64,000 nucleotides of DNA from Amycolatopsis sp. NBC_00345 (GTDB lineage: Bacteria > Actinomycetota > Actinomycetes > Mycobacteriales > Pseudonocardiaceae): contig NZ_CP107995.1 in the NCBI RefSeq assembly GCF_036116635.1, forward strand, positions 5,952,001 through 6,016,000, given 5' to 3'. The stretch's first letter is position 1. The number at the start of each line of letters is the position of its first letter. Both the position numbers and the translations under genes were made by a program. This document shows positions 17,601 through 28,200 of the stretch, piece by piece. The notes beneath the pieces were generated by a model. It was not told the origin of the DNA, did not search any database, and was given only the letters and a program-made list of their open reading frames with translations.

Positions 17601-20600
17601 CGTCGGCCATCGCCGTGAGTGTGGTGTCCGGGCCCAGCTCCAGGAAGCGGGTGACGCCGTCGGCCGCGGCGCGGGTGACCGCGTCGAGGAACCGGACGCC
17701 TGCACGCACCTGCCCCACCCAGTACTCCGGTGACGTCAGCTCGGCGGGCTCACCGGTGACGGTGGAGAGCACCGGGATCCGCGGCTCGGCGTAGGTGAGC
17801 CCTTCCGCGATGGCGCGGAACTCCGCCAGCATCGGGTCCATCAGCCGCGAGTGGAACGCGTGCGAGACGCGGAGTTGCTTGGTGCGCTCGAACTTCGCGG
17901 CCACCGCGGCCACCGCGTCGGCCGTACCCGAGATCACCACGGCACTCGGGCCGTTCACGGCGGCGATGTCCACGGTGTCACCGGCGGCTTCGAGCACGGC
18001 CTCCGGTGTCGCGTCGATCGCGACCATCCCGCCACCCGTGGGGAGCGCCTGCATCAGCGCGCCGCGGGCGACGACCAGCTTCGCCGCGTCGGCCAGCGAG
18101 AGCACCCCGGCACAGTGGGCCGCGGCGACCTCGCCGATCGAGTGCCCGGCCAGCACGTCGGGCTTGACGCCCCACGACCGGGCCAGGCGGAACAGCGCGA
18201 CCTCCAGCGCGAACAGCGCGGGCTGGGTGTAACGCGTCTCGCCCAGTTCCTCGCCGCCGTTGATGATCTCGCGGATCGGCCGGTCGAGGTGCGTGTCGAC
18301 AGCAGCGCAAGCCTCGTCGTACGCCGTGGCGAACACCGGGAACTGCTCCGCGAGCCGCGAACCCATCCCGGCGCGCTGCGAACCCTGGCCGGCGAACAGG
18401 AACGCCGTGCGCCCGCTCCCGGTGGCGATCCCGCTGACGACGCCGCGTGCCTCCTCCTCGTCCACCAGTGCCGCGAGGCCGCGGACGAACTGCGGCGAGC
18501 GGCTGCCGATCAGCACGGCCCGGCGGTCGAACGCGCCGCGGGTGGTGGCCAGCGAGAGGCCGATGTCCGCGAGGCTGCCGTCCGGCTCTTCGTCCACATA
18601 GGACATGATCTGCTCGGCCTGTGCCCGCAGGGCCGCGGCGCCGCGGCCGGAGACCGGCCAGGCGACCGGGCCGTCGTGCTCGGGCACCCCGCCGCTGACG
18701 ACCTCGCGGCGGTCGCCTTCCTCCAGGATCACGTGGGCGTTGGTGCCGCTCACGCCGAAGGACGAGATGCCGGCCCGGCGGGTGTGCCCGTTGGGCAGCC
18801 ACTTGACCGGCTCGGCCAGCACCCGGACCGCGCCCGAAGACCAGTCGATCTCGGTGGACGGGCGGCCGACGTGCAGCGTCGCGGGCAGCTCGCCCTGGCG
18901 CATCGCCATCACCATCTTGATCACCCCGGCCGCGCCGGCCGCGGCCTGGGTGTGGCCGATGTTCGACTTGACCGAGCCGATCCACAGCGGACGGTCCGCC
19001 GCGATCTCCTTGCCATAGGTGGCCAGCAGCGCCTGGACTTCGATCGGGTCGCCCAGTTTGGTGCCCGTGCCGTGCGCCTCGACAGCGTCCACATCGGACG
19101 CGGTCAGGCCGGCGTCGGCCAGCGCCGCGCGGATCACGCGCTGCTGGGCCGGGCCGTTGGGCGCGGTGAGGCCGTTGGACGTGCCGTCCTGGTTGACCGC
19201 GCTGCCCTTGAGCACCGCGAGCACCGGGTGGCCGAGGCGGCGGGCCTCGGACAGGCGTTCCAGCACGACCACGCCGGCGCCCTCGGACCAGGTGGTGCCG
19301 TCGGCGTCGTCGGAGAACACCTTGCACCGCCCGTCGGCCGCGAGGCCCTGCTGGCGGCTGAACTCGACAAACGTCTCCGGCGTCGCCATCACGGTGACGC
19401 CGCCGGCCAGCGCCAGCGTGCAGTCCCCGCTGCGCAGCGCCTGTGCGGCCATGTGCATCGCGACCAGCGAAGACGAGCAGGCGGTGTCCACGCTGACCGC
19501 GGGGCCTTCCAGCCCGAGCGTGTAGGACACCCGGCCGGTGACGATCGAGCCGGCGCTGCTCGCGCCCAGGTAGTCGTGGTACTGGACGCCCGCGTAAACG
19601 CCGGTCGGGCTGCCCTTGAGCGAGGCCGGGTCGATCCCGGCGCGCTCCAGCGCCTCCCAGCACGACTCGAGCAGCAGCCGCTGCTGCGGGTCGATCATCG
19701 GGGCTTCCTTGGGCGAGATGCCGAAGAAGGACGGGTCGAAGTCGCCGGCGTCGTAAACGAAACCGCCGCAGGCGACGTAAGTGGTGCCGGGCCGGCGGCC
19801 GCTCGGGTCGAGCAGGCCGTCGATGTCCCAGCCGCGGTCGGCCGGGAAGTCGCCGATGGCCTCGCGACCCTCGGCGACCAGCTCCCACAGCTGCTCCGGC
19901 GAGGTGACCCCGCCCGGCAGCCGGCAGGCCATGCCGACGATCGCGATCGGCTCGTCCGTCAAGGCCCCCTTACCCGCGTTGGACGCGGGTAAGGAGTCCT
20001 TGACGTCATTGAACCCAGCCAGTTCGAAAAGCAGGTGGGCCGCCAAAGCCGACGGGGTCGGGTGGTCGAAGATCAGCGTCGCGGGCAGCCGCTGGCCGGT
20101 GGCCGAGGTGAGCCCGTTGCGCAGTTCGATCGCGGTGAGCGAATCGAAGCCGAGCGACTGGAACTGGGCCGACGGCTCGATCTCGTGCGCACCGCTGTAC
20201 CCGAGCACGGTGGCGGCGTGGCCGCGCACCAGCTCCAGCACGGCGTCGCCGCGGTCCGCCTCGGGCAGGCCCAGCAGCCGCGCCGCGAACGAGTCTTCGG
20301 CCGCCGTGGCCGCACCGGCGGCGACCCGTCGCCCGGCCCGGCCGACCAGCTCTTCCAGGGTCTTCGGGATCCGGTCGAGCCGGCGCAGCGTGGGCAGGTC
20401 CAGCTTCGCCGGGACCACGGTGGCCTGCCGGACGACCAGCGCCCGGTCGAACAGCGCCAGTCCCTCCACAGTGGACAGCGGAACGACGCCGCTCGCCGCG
20501 AGCCGCGTGACCTCCTCGGCCGAGAGCGTGCCGCCCATGCCGCCGACCTCGCCCCACAGGCCCCAGCCCAGGGACAGCCCGGGCAGGCCATGGGCGACGC

Positions 20601-23600
20601 GGTGCGCGGCGAGGGCGTCGAGGAACGCGTTCGCGGCGGCGTAGCTGCCCTGTCCGGGCGCGCCGAGCACGCCGGAAACCGAGGAGAACAGCACAAACGC
20701 CGAGAGCGCGGTGTCGCGGGTCAGCTCGTGCAGGTTCAGCGCGCCGTCGACCTTGGGCCGCAGCACGGAGTCGACGCGCTCGGGCGTGAGCGCGGTGACC
20801 ACCCCGTCGTCGAGCACCCCGGCGGCGTGGACCACCGCGGTGAGCGGGTGCTCCGCCGGGATCGTGGCCAGGACCGCGGCGAGCGCGGCGCGGTCGGCGA
20901 CGTCGCACTGCGCGACCTCGACCGCCACCCCCAGCTCACCGATTTCGGTGGCCAGCCGCGTCAGCTCCGGCGTGCCCCGACGGCTCAGCAGCAGCAGGCG
21001 GCGCACGTTGTGCTCGGTGACCAGGTGCCACGCGAGCTTGCCGCCCAGCGCACCGGACGCACCGGTGACCAGCACGGTGCCGTGCGGGCAGAAGTACGCC
21101 GGCTCAGTCTCCGGCGCCGCGCGGACCAGCCGAGGCGCGAGGAGCACCCCGAGGCGGACCGCGGCCTGTGCCTCACCGGCGGCGAGCACCTGCGGCAGCA
21201 CATCTTCAGCGACCGCTTCCGAATCGAGATCCAGCAGCACAAAGGCGTCCGGGTTCTCTTCCTGCGCCGAGCGCACGAGACCCCAGGCGGCGGACGCGGC
21301 CAGGTCGGTCACGTCGGCACCGCCCACCGAGACCGCGCCGCGGGTGACGACGACCAGGCGCGCGTCATCGGCGTGGCCGGTAGCCAGCCACTCCTGCAGC
21401 TTGGCGAGCACGCGGTGAGTCAGCGAGTGCGTCTCCTCCGCGCTACCGGCCTTTCCGGTGCAGTCGAGGACCTCGACGTTCGAAGTGTCCACAGTGGTCT
21501 CCGAGACCACGGTCCGAGCCCATTCGACGCGGTACAGCGGCGGACCGGCTTCAACCGCGACCGGTGTGGTGAACGCGCGGAACACGGTCTCCGCCACGGT
21601 CGCGACGGGCGCACCGGTGGCGTCGGCCAGCGTGATCTCGAAACCGTCACTGGTGGTCGGCGCGAACCGCACCCGCAGCGCGGACGCGCCGGTGGCGTGC
21701 AGCTCGACCCCGGTCCAGCAGAACGGGACCAGGCCGACGCCGCCGTCGCCACCACCCGCGACCCGCAGGGCGTGGGTGCAGGCGTCGAGCGCGGCCGGGT
21801 GCAGGCCGAAGCGCTCGGCCTCGCTGTCCTCGGGCAGCGCGACCTCGGCGAATATCTCGCGGCCCCGGCTCCACACCGCGCGCAGCGAGCGGAACAGCGG
21901 GCCGTAGCTGAGGCCGGTGTCGGCGAAGTCGTCGTACAGGCCGTCGATCGTGACCGGCTCGGCCCCGGCCGGCGGCCACTCGGTCAGCGCGGAGCCGCCG
22001 CGGTGCGACTGCGGCGCCACCGTGCCGGTGGCGTGCGAGGTCCACTCATCCGCTTCGTCCTCCAGTCGCGAGTGGACGGTCACGGCGCGGAGGCCGTCGT
22101 CACCCGCGGCGCCGACGGTCACCTGCACCTGCACCCCGCCCCGGTCCGGGACGACCAGCGGGCTGCCCAGCGTCAGCTCTTCGATCCGGCCGGCGCCGAC
22201 CTGGTCGCCGGCGCGGACCACCAGTTCCAGGAACGCGGTGCCGGGCACGGTGACGACGTCGCCGAGCCGGTGCTCGGCCAGCCACGCGTGCGTCTCGACC
22301 GACAGCCGGCCGGTGAGCACCACCCCGTCGGTGTCGGCGAGCGCGACCGCGGCACCGAGCAGCGGGTGCCCGGCCGAGGTCAGGCCCGCGGCGGTCATCG
22401 CGTCCCGGCTGGCGCGGGCGTCGATCCAGTAACGCTTGCGCTGGAAGGCATACGGCGGCAAGCCGGCCCGCTGGGCGCCACGGCCGGCGAAGACCGCGGC
22501 CCAATCCGGCACCAGGCCGCTGACGAACAGTTCGGCGAGCGCGGTCAGCGCGGTGTGGGCCTCCGGCCGGTCCTTGCGCTGCACCGGGATCACCACGGCG
22601 CTCTCGGCAATCTGCCGTACCAGGGCCGACAGCACCCCGTCCGGCCCGACCTCGACGAACCGGCCGACCCCGTGGGCGGTCAACGTGGTGATGCCGTCGT
22701 GGAACCGGACGGCGGCGCGGACCTGGTCCACCCAGTAGCCCGGGGTGGCCAGGTCGAGCTCCGCGCCGACCGTGGAGACGATCGGGATCACCGGCTGGGC
22801 GTACGTCAGCGTCTCGGCCACCGCGCGGAACTCCGCCAGCATCGGCTCCATCAGCGGCGAGTGGAACGCGTGCGAGACCTTCAGCTTCGAGGACTTACGA
22901 CCCTCGAACTGCGCGACCACAGCGGCGACGGCGTCCTCAGTGCCGGACAGCACCACGGACTCCGGGCCGTTGATCGCCGCGATGCTCACCTCGGCGGTCA
23001 GCAGCGGCAAGACCTCGTCCTCGGTCGCCTGCAGCGCGACCATCGCGCCACCACCCATTTCCCCGCCGCCACCCTCAGCGGAGTCACTGCGTGACGCATT
23101 CCTGGATCCAGGCAGCGCCTGCATCAGCTTCGCCCGTGCCGCAACGAGTTTCGCGGCGTCGGCCAGCGACAGCACCCCGGCGACGTGCGCGGCCGCCAGC
23201 TCGCCGATCGAGTGCCCCAGCAGGAAGTCCGGCTTGATCCCCCACGATTCCAGGAGCCGGAACAGCGCGACCTCGATCGCGAACAACGCGGGCTGGGTGT
23301 AACCGGTCTGGTTGATCAGCCGGGGATTGTCGGCCATCACCGTCTTGAGTGGACGGTCCAGCTGCGGGTCCAGCTCGGCGCAGACCTCGTCCAGCGCCTC
23401 GGCGAACACCGGGAACGCGGCGGCCAGCTCGGCCCCCATGCCGGGCCGCTGGGCGCCCTGGCCGGAGAACAGGAACGCGGTCTGCCCTTCGACCTGGGTG
23501 CCGGTCACCAGACCCGGCCCGTGCTCACCCGCGGCGAGCGCGGCGACGGCGGTCTTCGGATCGTCGGAAAGCACCACTGCGCGGTGCGAAAGCGGCGAAC

Positions 23601-25155
23601 GGGAGGTGGCCAGCGAGAAGCCCAGGTCCAGCGGCGAAACACCGTCCATTTCAGACAACAACCGCGCGGCCTGCGCCTTCAGCGCGGCGGATCCGTGGCC
23701 CGCCAGCGGCATCGGCACCGCCACGTCCGCGGGCCAGCTCGGCGCCACCGTCTCCGTGACCTCGGGTGCGGGCGCCTCCTCGACGATGACATGCGCGTTG
23801 GTCCCGCTCACGCCGAACGACGAGATCCCGGCCCGGCGCGGGCGGCCGCCCGCCGTCCACTCGCGAGCCGAGCGCAGCAGCTCGACATTGCCCGAAGCCC
23901 AGTCGACCTCGGTGGACGGCTCGGTCACGTGCAGCGTCTCGGGCAGCAGCCCGTGGCGCAGGGCCATGACCATCTTGATCACGCCGCCGACCCCGGCCGC
24001 GGCTTGGGCGTGGCCGATGTTGGACTTGATCGAGCCCAGCCACAGCGGGGTGCCCGGCCGGTCCTGGCCGTAGGTCGCGAGCAGGGCCTGGGCCTCGATC
24101 GGGTCGCCCAGGGTGGTGCCGGTGCCGTGGCCCTCGACCGCGTCCACATCGGACGCCGAGAGCTGCGCGTTCGCCAGCGCCTGCCGGATCACGCGCTGCT
24201 GCGAAGGGCCGTTCGGCGCGGTCAGGCCGTTGGACGCGCCGTCGGAGTTCACCGCGGAGCCGCGGACGACCGCCAGGACCTGGTGCCCGTTACGGCGGGC
24301 GTCCGAAAGCCGTTCGAGCAGCAGGGTGCCCGCGCCCTCGGCCCAGCCGGTGCCGTCGGCGCTGTCGGAGAAGGCCTTGCAACGGCCGTCGGTGGCCAGG
24401 CCGCGCTGGCGGCTGAACGCCAGGAACGGGCCGGGGCGCGACATGACCATGACCCCGCCGGCCAGCGCCAGCGAGCAGTCCCGCTGCCGCAGCGACTGCA
24501 CGGCCAGGTGCAGCGCGACCAGCGACGAGGAGCAGGCCGAGTCGATCGTGACGGCCGGGCCCTCCAGGCCCAGCGCGTAGGCGATCCGGCCGGAGATGAC
24601 CGAGCCGGCGTTGCCGGTGCTCAGGTAGTCCTCGACCTCACCGGCGAGCACCGAGGGCGGCAGCTCGTCGTAGTAGTCCTGCCCGCCGCTGCCGATGAAC
24701 ACGCCCACCGGCTGCTTCGCCAGCGAGTGCGGCGCGAGCCCGGCCCGTTCGAAGGTCTCCCACGCCAGCTCCAGCACGAGCCGCTGCTGCGGGTCCATGG
24801 CCAGCGCCTCACGCGGCGAGATGCCGAAGAACGGCGCGTCGAACTGGCCCGCGTCGTGGACGAAACCGCCTTCGCTGACGTAACTCGTCCCGGGCGCGTC
24901 CGGGTCGGCGTCGAACAGCGTGTCCAGGTTCCAGCCGCGGTCGGCCGGGAAACCGCCGATGGCGTCGCGGCCCTGGGCCACCAGCTCCCAGAGGTCCTCG
25001 GGCGAGCGCACGTCACCGGGGTACCGGCAGCCCATCGCGACGATCGCGATCGGCTCGGCCTCGGCGGCCTCGACCGCGCGCAGCCGCTCCCGGGTCTCCT
25101 GGAGGTTCGCGGTCACCCGCTTCAGGTAGTCGACCAGCTTGCTTTCGTCAGTCAT
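14695..25155 (-). CDS. Type I modular PKS (PKS A): KS-AT-DH-KR-ACP-KS-AT-DH-KR-ACP
   Basis: A two-module synthase of 3486 residues. Docking helix KLVDYLKRVTANLQETRERL (6-25). Module 1: KS with DSACSSS (Cys about 205), AT with GHSIGE (about 648) and HAFHS (about 760; malonyl-type), DH (about 940-1210), KR with TGASGALGG (about 1363), VLDD (B-type) and SYAAAN, then ACP LGFDSL (about 1672). Module 2: KS DTACSSS (about 1889), AT GHSIGE (about 2337) with HAFHS (malonyl), DH with intact HVVGGSILFP (about 2628), KR TGATGALGG (about 3055) with VLDD, and ACP VGFDSL (about 3361). There is no ER motif. The C-terminal tail has IDDLDADALISMA, a docking tail unlike those of PKS B, C and E. Oddities: DH1 has Asp instead of Gly in the active-site motif (HRLGDVVTVP), and AT1 carries a 20-residue Gly/Ser-rich insertion. 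I start at ATG 25155, with GAGGG 8 nt upstream. Confidence 0.96.
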   Translation of the reverse strand: MTDESKLVDYLKRVTANLQETRERLRAVEAAEAEPIAIVAMGCRYPGDVRSPEDLWELVAQGRDAIGGFPADRGWNLDTLFDADPDAPGTSYVSEGGFVHDAGQFDAPFFGISPREALAMDPQQRLVLELAWETFERAGLAPHSLAKQPVGVFIGSGGQDYYDELPPSVLAGEVEDYLSTGNAGSVISGRIAYALGLEGPAVTIDSACSSSLVALHLAVQSLRQRDCSLALAGGVMVMSRPGPFLAFSRQRGLATDGRCKAFSDSADGTGWAEGAGTLLLERLSDARRNGHQVLAVVRGSAVNSDGASNGLTAPNGPSQQRVIRQALANAQLSASDVDAVEGHGTGTTLGDPIEAQALLATYGQDRPGTPLWLGSIKSNIGHAQAAAGVGGVIKMVMALRHGLLPETLHVTEPSTEVDWASGNVELLRSAREWTAGGRPRRAGISSFGVSGTNAHVIVEEAPAPEVTETVAPSWPADVAVPMPLAGHGSAALKAQAARLLSEMDGVSPLDLGFSLATSRSPLSHRAVVLSDDPKTAVAALAAGEHGPGLVTGTQVEGQTAFLFSGQGAQRPGMGAELAAAFPVFAEALDEVCAELDPQLDRPLKTVMADNPRLINQTGYTQPALFAIEVALFRLLESWGIKPDFLLGHSIGELAAAHVAGVLSLADAAKLVAARAKLMQALPGSRNASRSDSAEGGGGEMGGGAMVALQATEDEVLPLLTAEVSIAAINGPESVVLSGTEDAVAAVVAQFEGRKSSKLKVSHAFHSPLMEPMLAEFRAVAETLTYAQPVIPIVSTVGAELDLATPGYWVDQVRAAVRFHDGITTLTAHGVGRFVEVGPDGVLSALVRQIAESAVVIPVQRKDRPEAHTALTALAELFVSGLVPDWAAVFAGRGAQRAGLPPYAFQRKRYWIDARASRDAMTAAGLTSAGHPLLGAAVALADTDGVVLTGRLSVETHAWLAEHRLGDVVTVPGTAFLELVVRAGDQVGAGRIEELTLGSPLVVPDRGGVQVQVTVGAAGDDGLRAVTVHSRLEDEADEWTSHATGTVAPQSHRGGSALTEWPPAGAEPVTIDGLYDDFADTGLSYGPLFRSLRAVWSRGREIFAEVALPEDSEAERFGLHPAALDACTHALRVAGGGDGGVGLVPFCWTGVELHATGASALRVRFAPTTSDGFEITLADATGAPVATVAETVFRAFTTPVAVEAGPPLYRVEWARTVVSETTVDTSNVEVLDCTGKAGSAEETHSLTHRVLAKLQEWLATGHADDARLVVVTRGAVSVGGADVTDLAASAAWGLVRSAQEENPDAFVLLDLDSEAVAEDVLPQVLAAGEAQAAVRLGVLLAPRLVRAAPETEPAYFCPHGTVLVTGASGALGGKLAWHLVTEHNVRRLLLLSRRGTPELTRLATEIGELGVAVEVAQCDVADRAALAAVLATIPAEHPLTAVVHAAGVLDDGVVTALTPERVDSVLRPKVDGALNLHELTRDTALSAFVLFSSVSGVLGAPGQGSYAAANAFLDALAAHRVAHGLPGLSLGWGLWGEVGGMGGTLSAEEVTRLAASGVVPLSTVEGLALFDRALVVRQATVVPAKLDLPTLRRLDRIPKTLEELVGRAGRRVAAGAATAAEDSFAARLLGLPEADRGDAVLELVRGHAATVLGYSGAHEIEPSAQFQSLGFDSLTAIELRNGLTSATGQRLPATLIFDHPTPSALAAHLLFELAGFNDVKDSLPASNAGKGALTDEPIAIVGMACRLPGGVTSPEQLWELVAEGREAIGDFPADRGWDIDGLLDPSGRRPGTTYVACGGFVYDAGDFDPSFFGISPKEAPMIDPQQRLLLESCWEALERAGIDPASLKGSPTGVYAGVQYHDYLGASSAGSIVTGRVSYTLGLEGPAVSVDTACSSSLVAMHMAAQALRSGDCTLALAGGVTVMATPETFVEFSRQQGLAADGRCKVFSDDADGTTWSEGAGVVVLERLSEARRLGHPVLAVLKGSAVNQDGTSNGLTAPNGPAQQRVIRAALADAGLTASDVDAVEAHGTGTKLGDPIEVQALLATYGKEIAADRPLWIGSVKSNIGHTQAAAGAAGVIKMVMAMRQGELPATLHVGRPSTEIDWSSGAVRVLAEPVKWLPNGHTRRAGISSFGVSGTNAHVILEEGDRREVVSGGVPEHDGPVAWPVSGRGAAALRAQAEQIMSYVDEEPDGSLADIGLSLATTRGAFDRRAVLIGSRSPQFVRGLAALVDEEEARGVVSGIATGSGRTAFLFAGQGSQRAGMGSRLAEQFPVFATAYDEACAAVDTHLDRPIREIINGGEELGETRYTQPALFALEVALFRLARSWGVKPDVLAGHSIGEVAAAHCAGVLSLADAAKLVVARGALMQALPTGGGMVAIDATPEAVLEAAGDTVDIAAVNGPSAVVISGTADAVAAVAAKFERTKQLRVSHAFHSRLMDPMLAEFRAIAEGLTYAEPRIPVLSTVTGEPAELTSPEYWVGQVRAGVRFLDAVTRAAADGVTRFLELGPDTTLTAMADGCLDERPEGLVLASLLHKEQDEAVAALTGVAQLHVSGVNVDWAAVYEPTGARPVGLPTYPFQRSRYWLESTATAPGQEDHPLLGSVLDLADADGLLFTGRLSVGTHPWLADHVVGGSILFPGTGFVEMAIRAGDEAGCPRLEELTLEYPLVLPERSGVRVQFAVGAATADGDRTFSVHSRPEGAADGVPWTRHATGRLAKAGKAEKFDLAAWPPAGAEQVRLEGTYEELAADGLAYGPAFRGLAAAWKRDGEAFAEIQLPASVSDVDRYGIHPAVLDAALHTIGVSGAAGDEPALPFAWEGVRLHAVGATTLRVHVRPVGTGAVALDIADGAGAPVASVGSLLLRPMSAVPQPVVTGGGDQLFRVAWEQTDLDAVAEVTDWTVVGADPFGLTGALGAKASADFAGASGLLVLPAGGDDVHTELHRVLVLLQEFLARPEGSLLVVTRGAVATEAEENPDPVGAAVAGLVRSAQAEHPGRIALVDLGAGTPTGRTLAAVSASDEPQVALRSGTVLVPRLARAADAAGAPVWDAEGTVLVTGATGALGGAVARHLVTEHGVRHLLLASRRGADAPGAAELRDELIGLGAEVTLAACDVADREAAATLLAQVSPDAPLRGVVHAAGVLDDGVLTSLTPDRLDTVLRPKADAALTLHELTREADLTAFVLFSSAAGVLGAPGQGSYAAANAFLDALAARRRAEGLAGTSLAWGLWADGMGKALEDTDTHRINETGITALSTEDGLRLLDSATGSAEALLVPIALDTRVLAGTGDDDLPAVLRGLAGTPGRRAAQDAAEETESLAQKLGGLPVNKRVPTVLTLVRTHAAALLGHAGPEAVEPDRSFNEVGFDSLSATGFRNKLSLVTGLKLPVSLIFDYPTPRILAGHLVGELAPEPVAETTGTVTEQGVRDALAGLSLEQLRSAGLLDGLLELAGVRLPEDTGPEPEAVEAATIDDLDADALISMAIGGGDDD

Positions 25156-25202
25156 CTTGGGAACCCTCTTGTCGCTCCGGTGGTCCTGCGGGTGGGCGGC
25201 GC

Positions 25203-28200
25203 TCAGGCGCCTAGCTCGTTGTCGATCAGGGCGAACAGCTCGTCCGTGGTCGCGGCCTCCAGCGCCGCGCCGGCGGTCCCGCCGGCGAGCGTCTGGTGCA
25301 GCGTGGTGACCATCGCCTGCAGCCGGGCGACGACGCGGGACCGGTCGATCTCCGCCGCGTCCAGCCCGGCCGCGACGGCCTCCAGCCGGTCCAGCTCGAC
25401 CTCCAGCGGAACCTCCGCGACGCCCTCGCACAGCTGCGTCCACAGGTGCTCGGCCAGCGCCTGCGGGTTCACGTGGTCGAACGCGACGGTGGCCGGCAGC
25501 TTCAGCCCGGTACTGGCGCCGAGCCGGTTACGCAGGTCGACGGCCGTCACCGAGTCGAAGCCCAGTTCCTTGAACGCACGGGCCGCCTCGACCGTCGAAC
25601 CGGCGTCGTACCCGGCGACCACGGCGACCTGGCCGCGCACCAGCTCCAGCAGCGTCCGCTGCTGCTCGGCCGGGGTGAGCGAAGCCAGCTGCCCCTTGAG
25701 GTCGCCGGTCGGCTCGGCCGTGGCCCCGGTGTCGTCCGCGGTCACCTCGGGCAGCCCGCGCAGCAGCGGCCGCGGCCGGGCGAGCTGGTAGACGGGCGCG
25801 AACACGGTCCAGTCGATGTCCGCGACCACCAGCTGGCTCTCGTCGTGGTCGAGGGCCTGGCCCAGCGCTTCGGCGGCGAGCCGCGGGTCCATCTCGGCAA
25901 GGCCGATGCGGCGTAACAGATCGCTCGCCTCGGCGTCGACCATGCCCCCGCCGCCCCAGGAGCCCCAGGCGACCGCGGTCGCGGTCTTCCCGGCCGCGCG
26001 GCGGCGGCGGGCGAGCGCGTCGAGGTAAGCGTTGCTCGCGGCGTACGCGGGCTGGCCCGAAGTGCCCCACACGGCGGCACCCGAGGACATCAGCACAAAC
26101 GCGTCCAGCTCGGTGTCGCCGAGCAGTTCGTCGAGCAGCGCGGCGCCGGTGACCTTGGCGCGGGTGGCGGCGGCGAACTCGGCCGGCGTGACGTCGGCCA
26201 GCAGCGGCTCGGCGGTCAGCACCCCGGCGGCGTGCACGACGGCGGACGGCGGGTGCTCGGCCAGCAGGGCTTCCAGCGCCGTGCGGTTCGAAACATCGCA
26301 AGCCGCGACGGTGACCCGGGTGCCGGACAGCTCTTCGACCAGCTCCCGCGCGCCGGGCGCTTCGAGACCGCGGCGGCTGGTGAGCACGAGGTGTTCGGCA
26401 CCGCGTCCGGCGAGCCAGCGGGCGACGTTCGCGCCGACCGCGCCGGTGCCCCCGGTGACCAGCACTGTGCCCCGCGGCTGCCACGGCTCGGCCGCGGCCC
26501 CGGTTCCGGCGAGCGGCGCGCGCACCATGCGCTTGCCGAACACGCCGGACGGCCGGATCGCCACCTGGTCCTCACTGTCCACTCCGGACAGCACCGCGGC
26601 CAGCCGGGCCACGTCCTCCGTACCGGTCACGTCGACCAGGCCGCCCCAGGTGCCCGGGCGGTCGAGCGCGGCCACCGTGCCGAGGCCCCACACCGCGGCC
26701 GCGGCCGGGTCGGCGTCGGAGAAGGCGTCCACCGCGACGGCGCCACGGGTGACCACCCAAGCGGGCGCGTCGACGGCGATGTCCTGCAACGCCTGGAGCA
26801 GCGTGATGGTCGCGGCGACCGGAGTGGTCAGCGCCGGGCCTTCGGGGTGCTCGCGGGTGTCGAGCGCCAGCAGCGACAGCACTCCGTCGAACGGGCGGAG
26901 CGTGGTCGCCTCTTCGATCACCTCGGCCAGCTCGGCGCGTCCGGCGGGCGCGATGACCCGCACGACGTCACCCTGTTCCGCGAGCGCTTCGGCCAGGTCC
27001 GCCGCTTCGGGCACCCCGGCCGGGAGGATCACGAGCCAAGCGCCCTTGAGTCCACCGGTGACACCCGAGAGCGGGGCCCACGAAACGCGGTACCGCCAGG
27101 AGTCCACCGTGGACAGTTCGGTCCGGCGGCCGTGCCACGCGGCCAGCGCCGGAACGACCTCGGCGAGCGGTGCCGCCTCGACGCCGAGCCGGGCCGCGAG
27201 TGCGTCGACATCGCCGCCGGTGACGTCCTGCCAGAACTCCTGATCGGCCACTGGCGCGGCGCCAGGCTGCTCGGCGGCGGACTCTTCTTCGTGCCAGAAA
27301 CGCTTGTGCTGGAACGGATAGGTCGGCAGCTCGACCAGCCGGCCACCAGGCACCAGCGAGGTCCAGCCGGCCGCACCGCCGCGGACCGCGTACTCGGCCA
27401 TCGACGTCGCGAACCGGACCAGGCCACCCTCGTCGCGGCGCAGGGTGCCGACGACGGCGCCGGCGTGGCCGGTCTCGTCCAGCGTCTCCTGGATGCTCAT
27501 CGCCAGCACCGGGTGCGGGCTGACCTCGATGAACCGCGTGTAGCCGGCCGCGGCGAGCTTCGCGACGACCGGGGCGAAGCTGACCGTCGTGCGCAGGTTG
27601 GTGAACCAGTACCCGGCGTCCACAGTGGATTTTCCGACCGGCTCTTCGTTCACGGTCGAGGTCATCGCGACGTCGCCGAGGCGGGGCTCGATCGGGCCGA
27701 GGTCGGCCAGCAGCCGGTCGGACAGGTGCTCGACGTGCGCGGAGTGCGAGGCGTAGTCCACTGGCACCCGCTTGGCACGGAAGCCTTCCGCGACCAGCTC
27801 GTCGCGCAGCTGGTCGAGCGCGTCGCCGTCGCCGGAGAGCACAGCCGAGGTCGCGCCGTTGTCGGCGGCGAGGGAGATCCGGCCGTCCCAGGCTTCGAGG
27901 CGGGTGCGCAGGTCGGCCGCGGACAGCCCGGCGGCGAGCATCCCGCCGCCCCGGCCGCCCAGCACGTCACCGATCGCCTTGCTGCGCAACGCGACCACCC
28001 TGGCACCGTCCTCAAGCGACAGTGCACCCGCGACACTCGCGGCGGCGATCTCGCCCTGCGAGTGGCCGATCACCATGTCCGGCTCCACGCCGTGCGCGCG
28101 CCACAGCGCGGCCAGCGAGACCATCACCGCCCACAGCATCGGCTGCACGACGTCCACCCGGTCGGCGGGCGGCGTGCCCGGCTCCCCGCGCAGCACGGCC

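Noticed and set aside
20035..23094. Plus-strand open frame of 1019 codons opposite PKS A
   Set aside because: It has the same codon-bias artefact and amino-acid composition as the other shadows, with no domain and no credible ribosome binding site.
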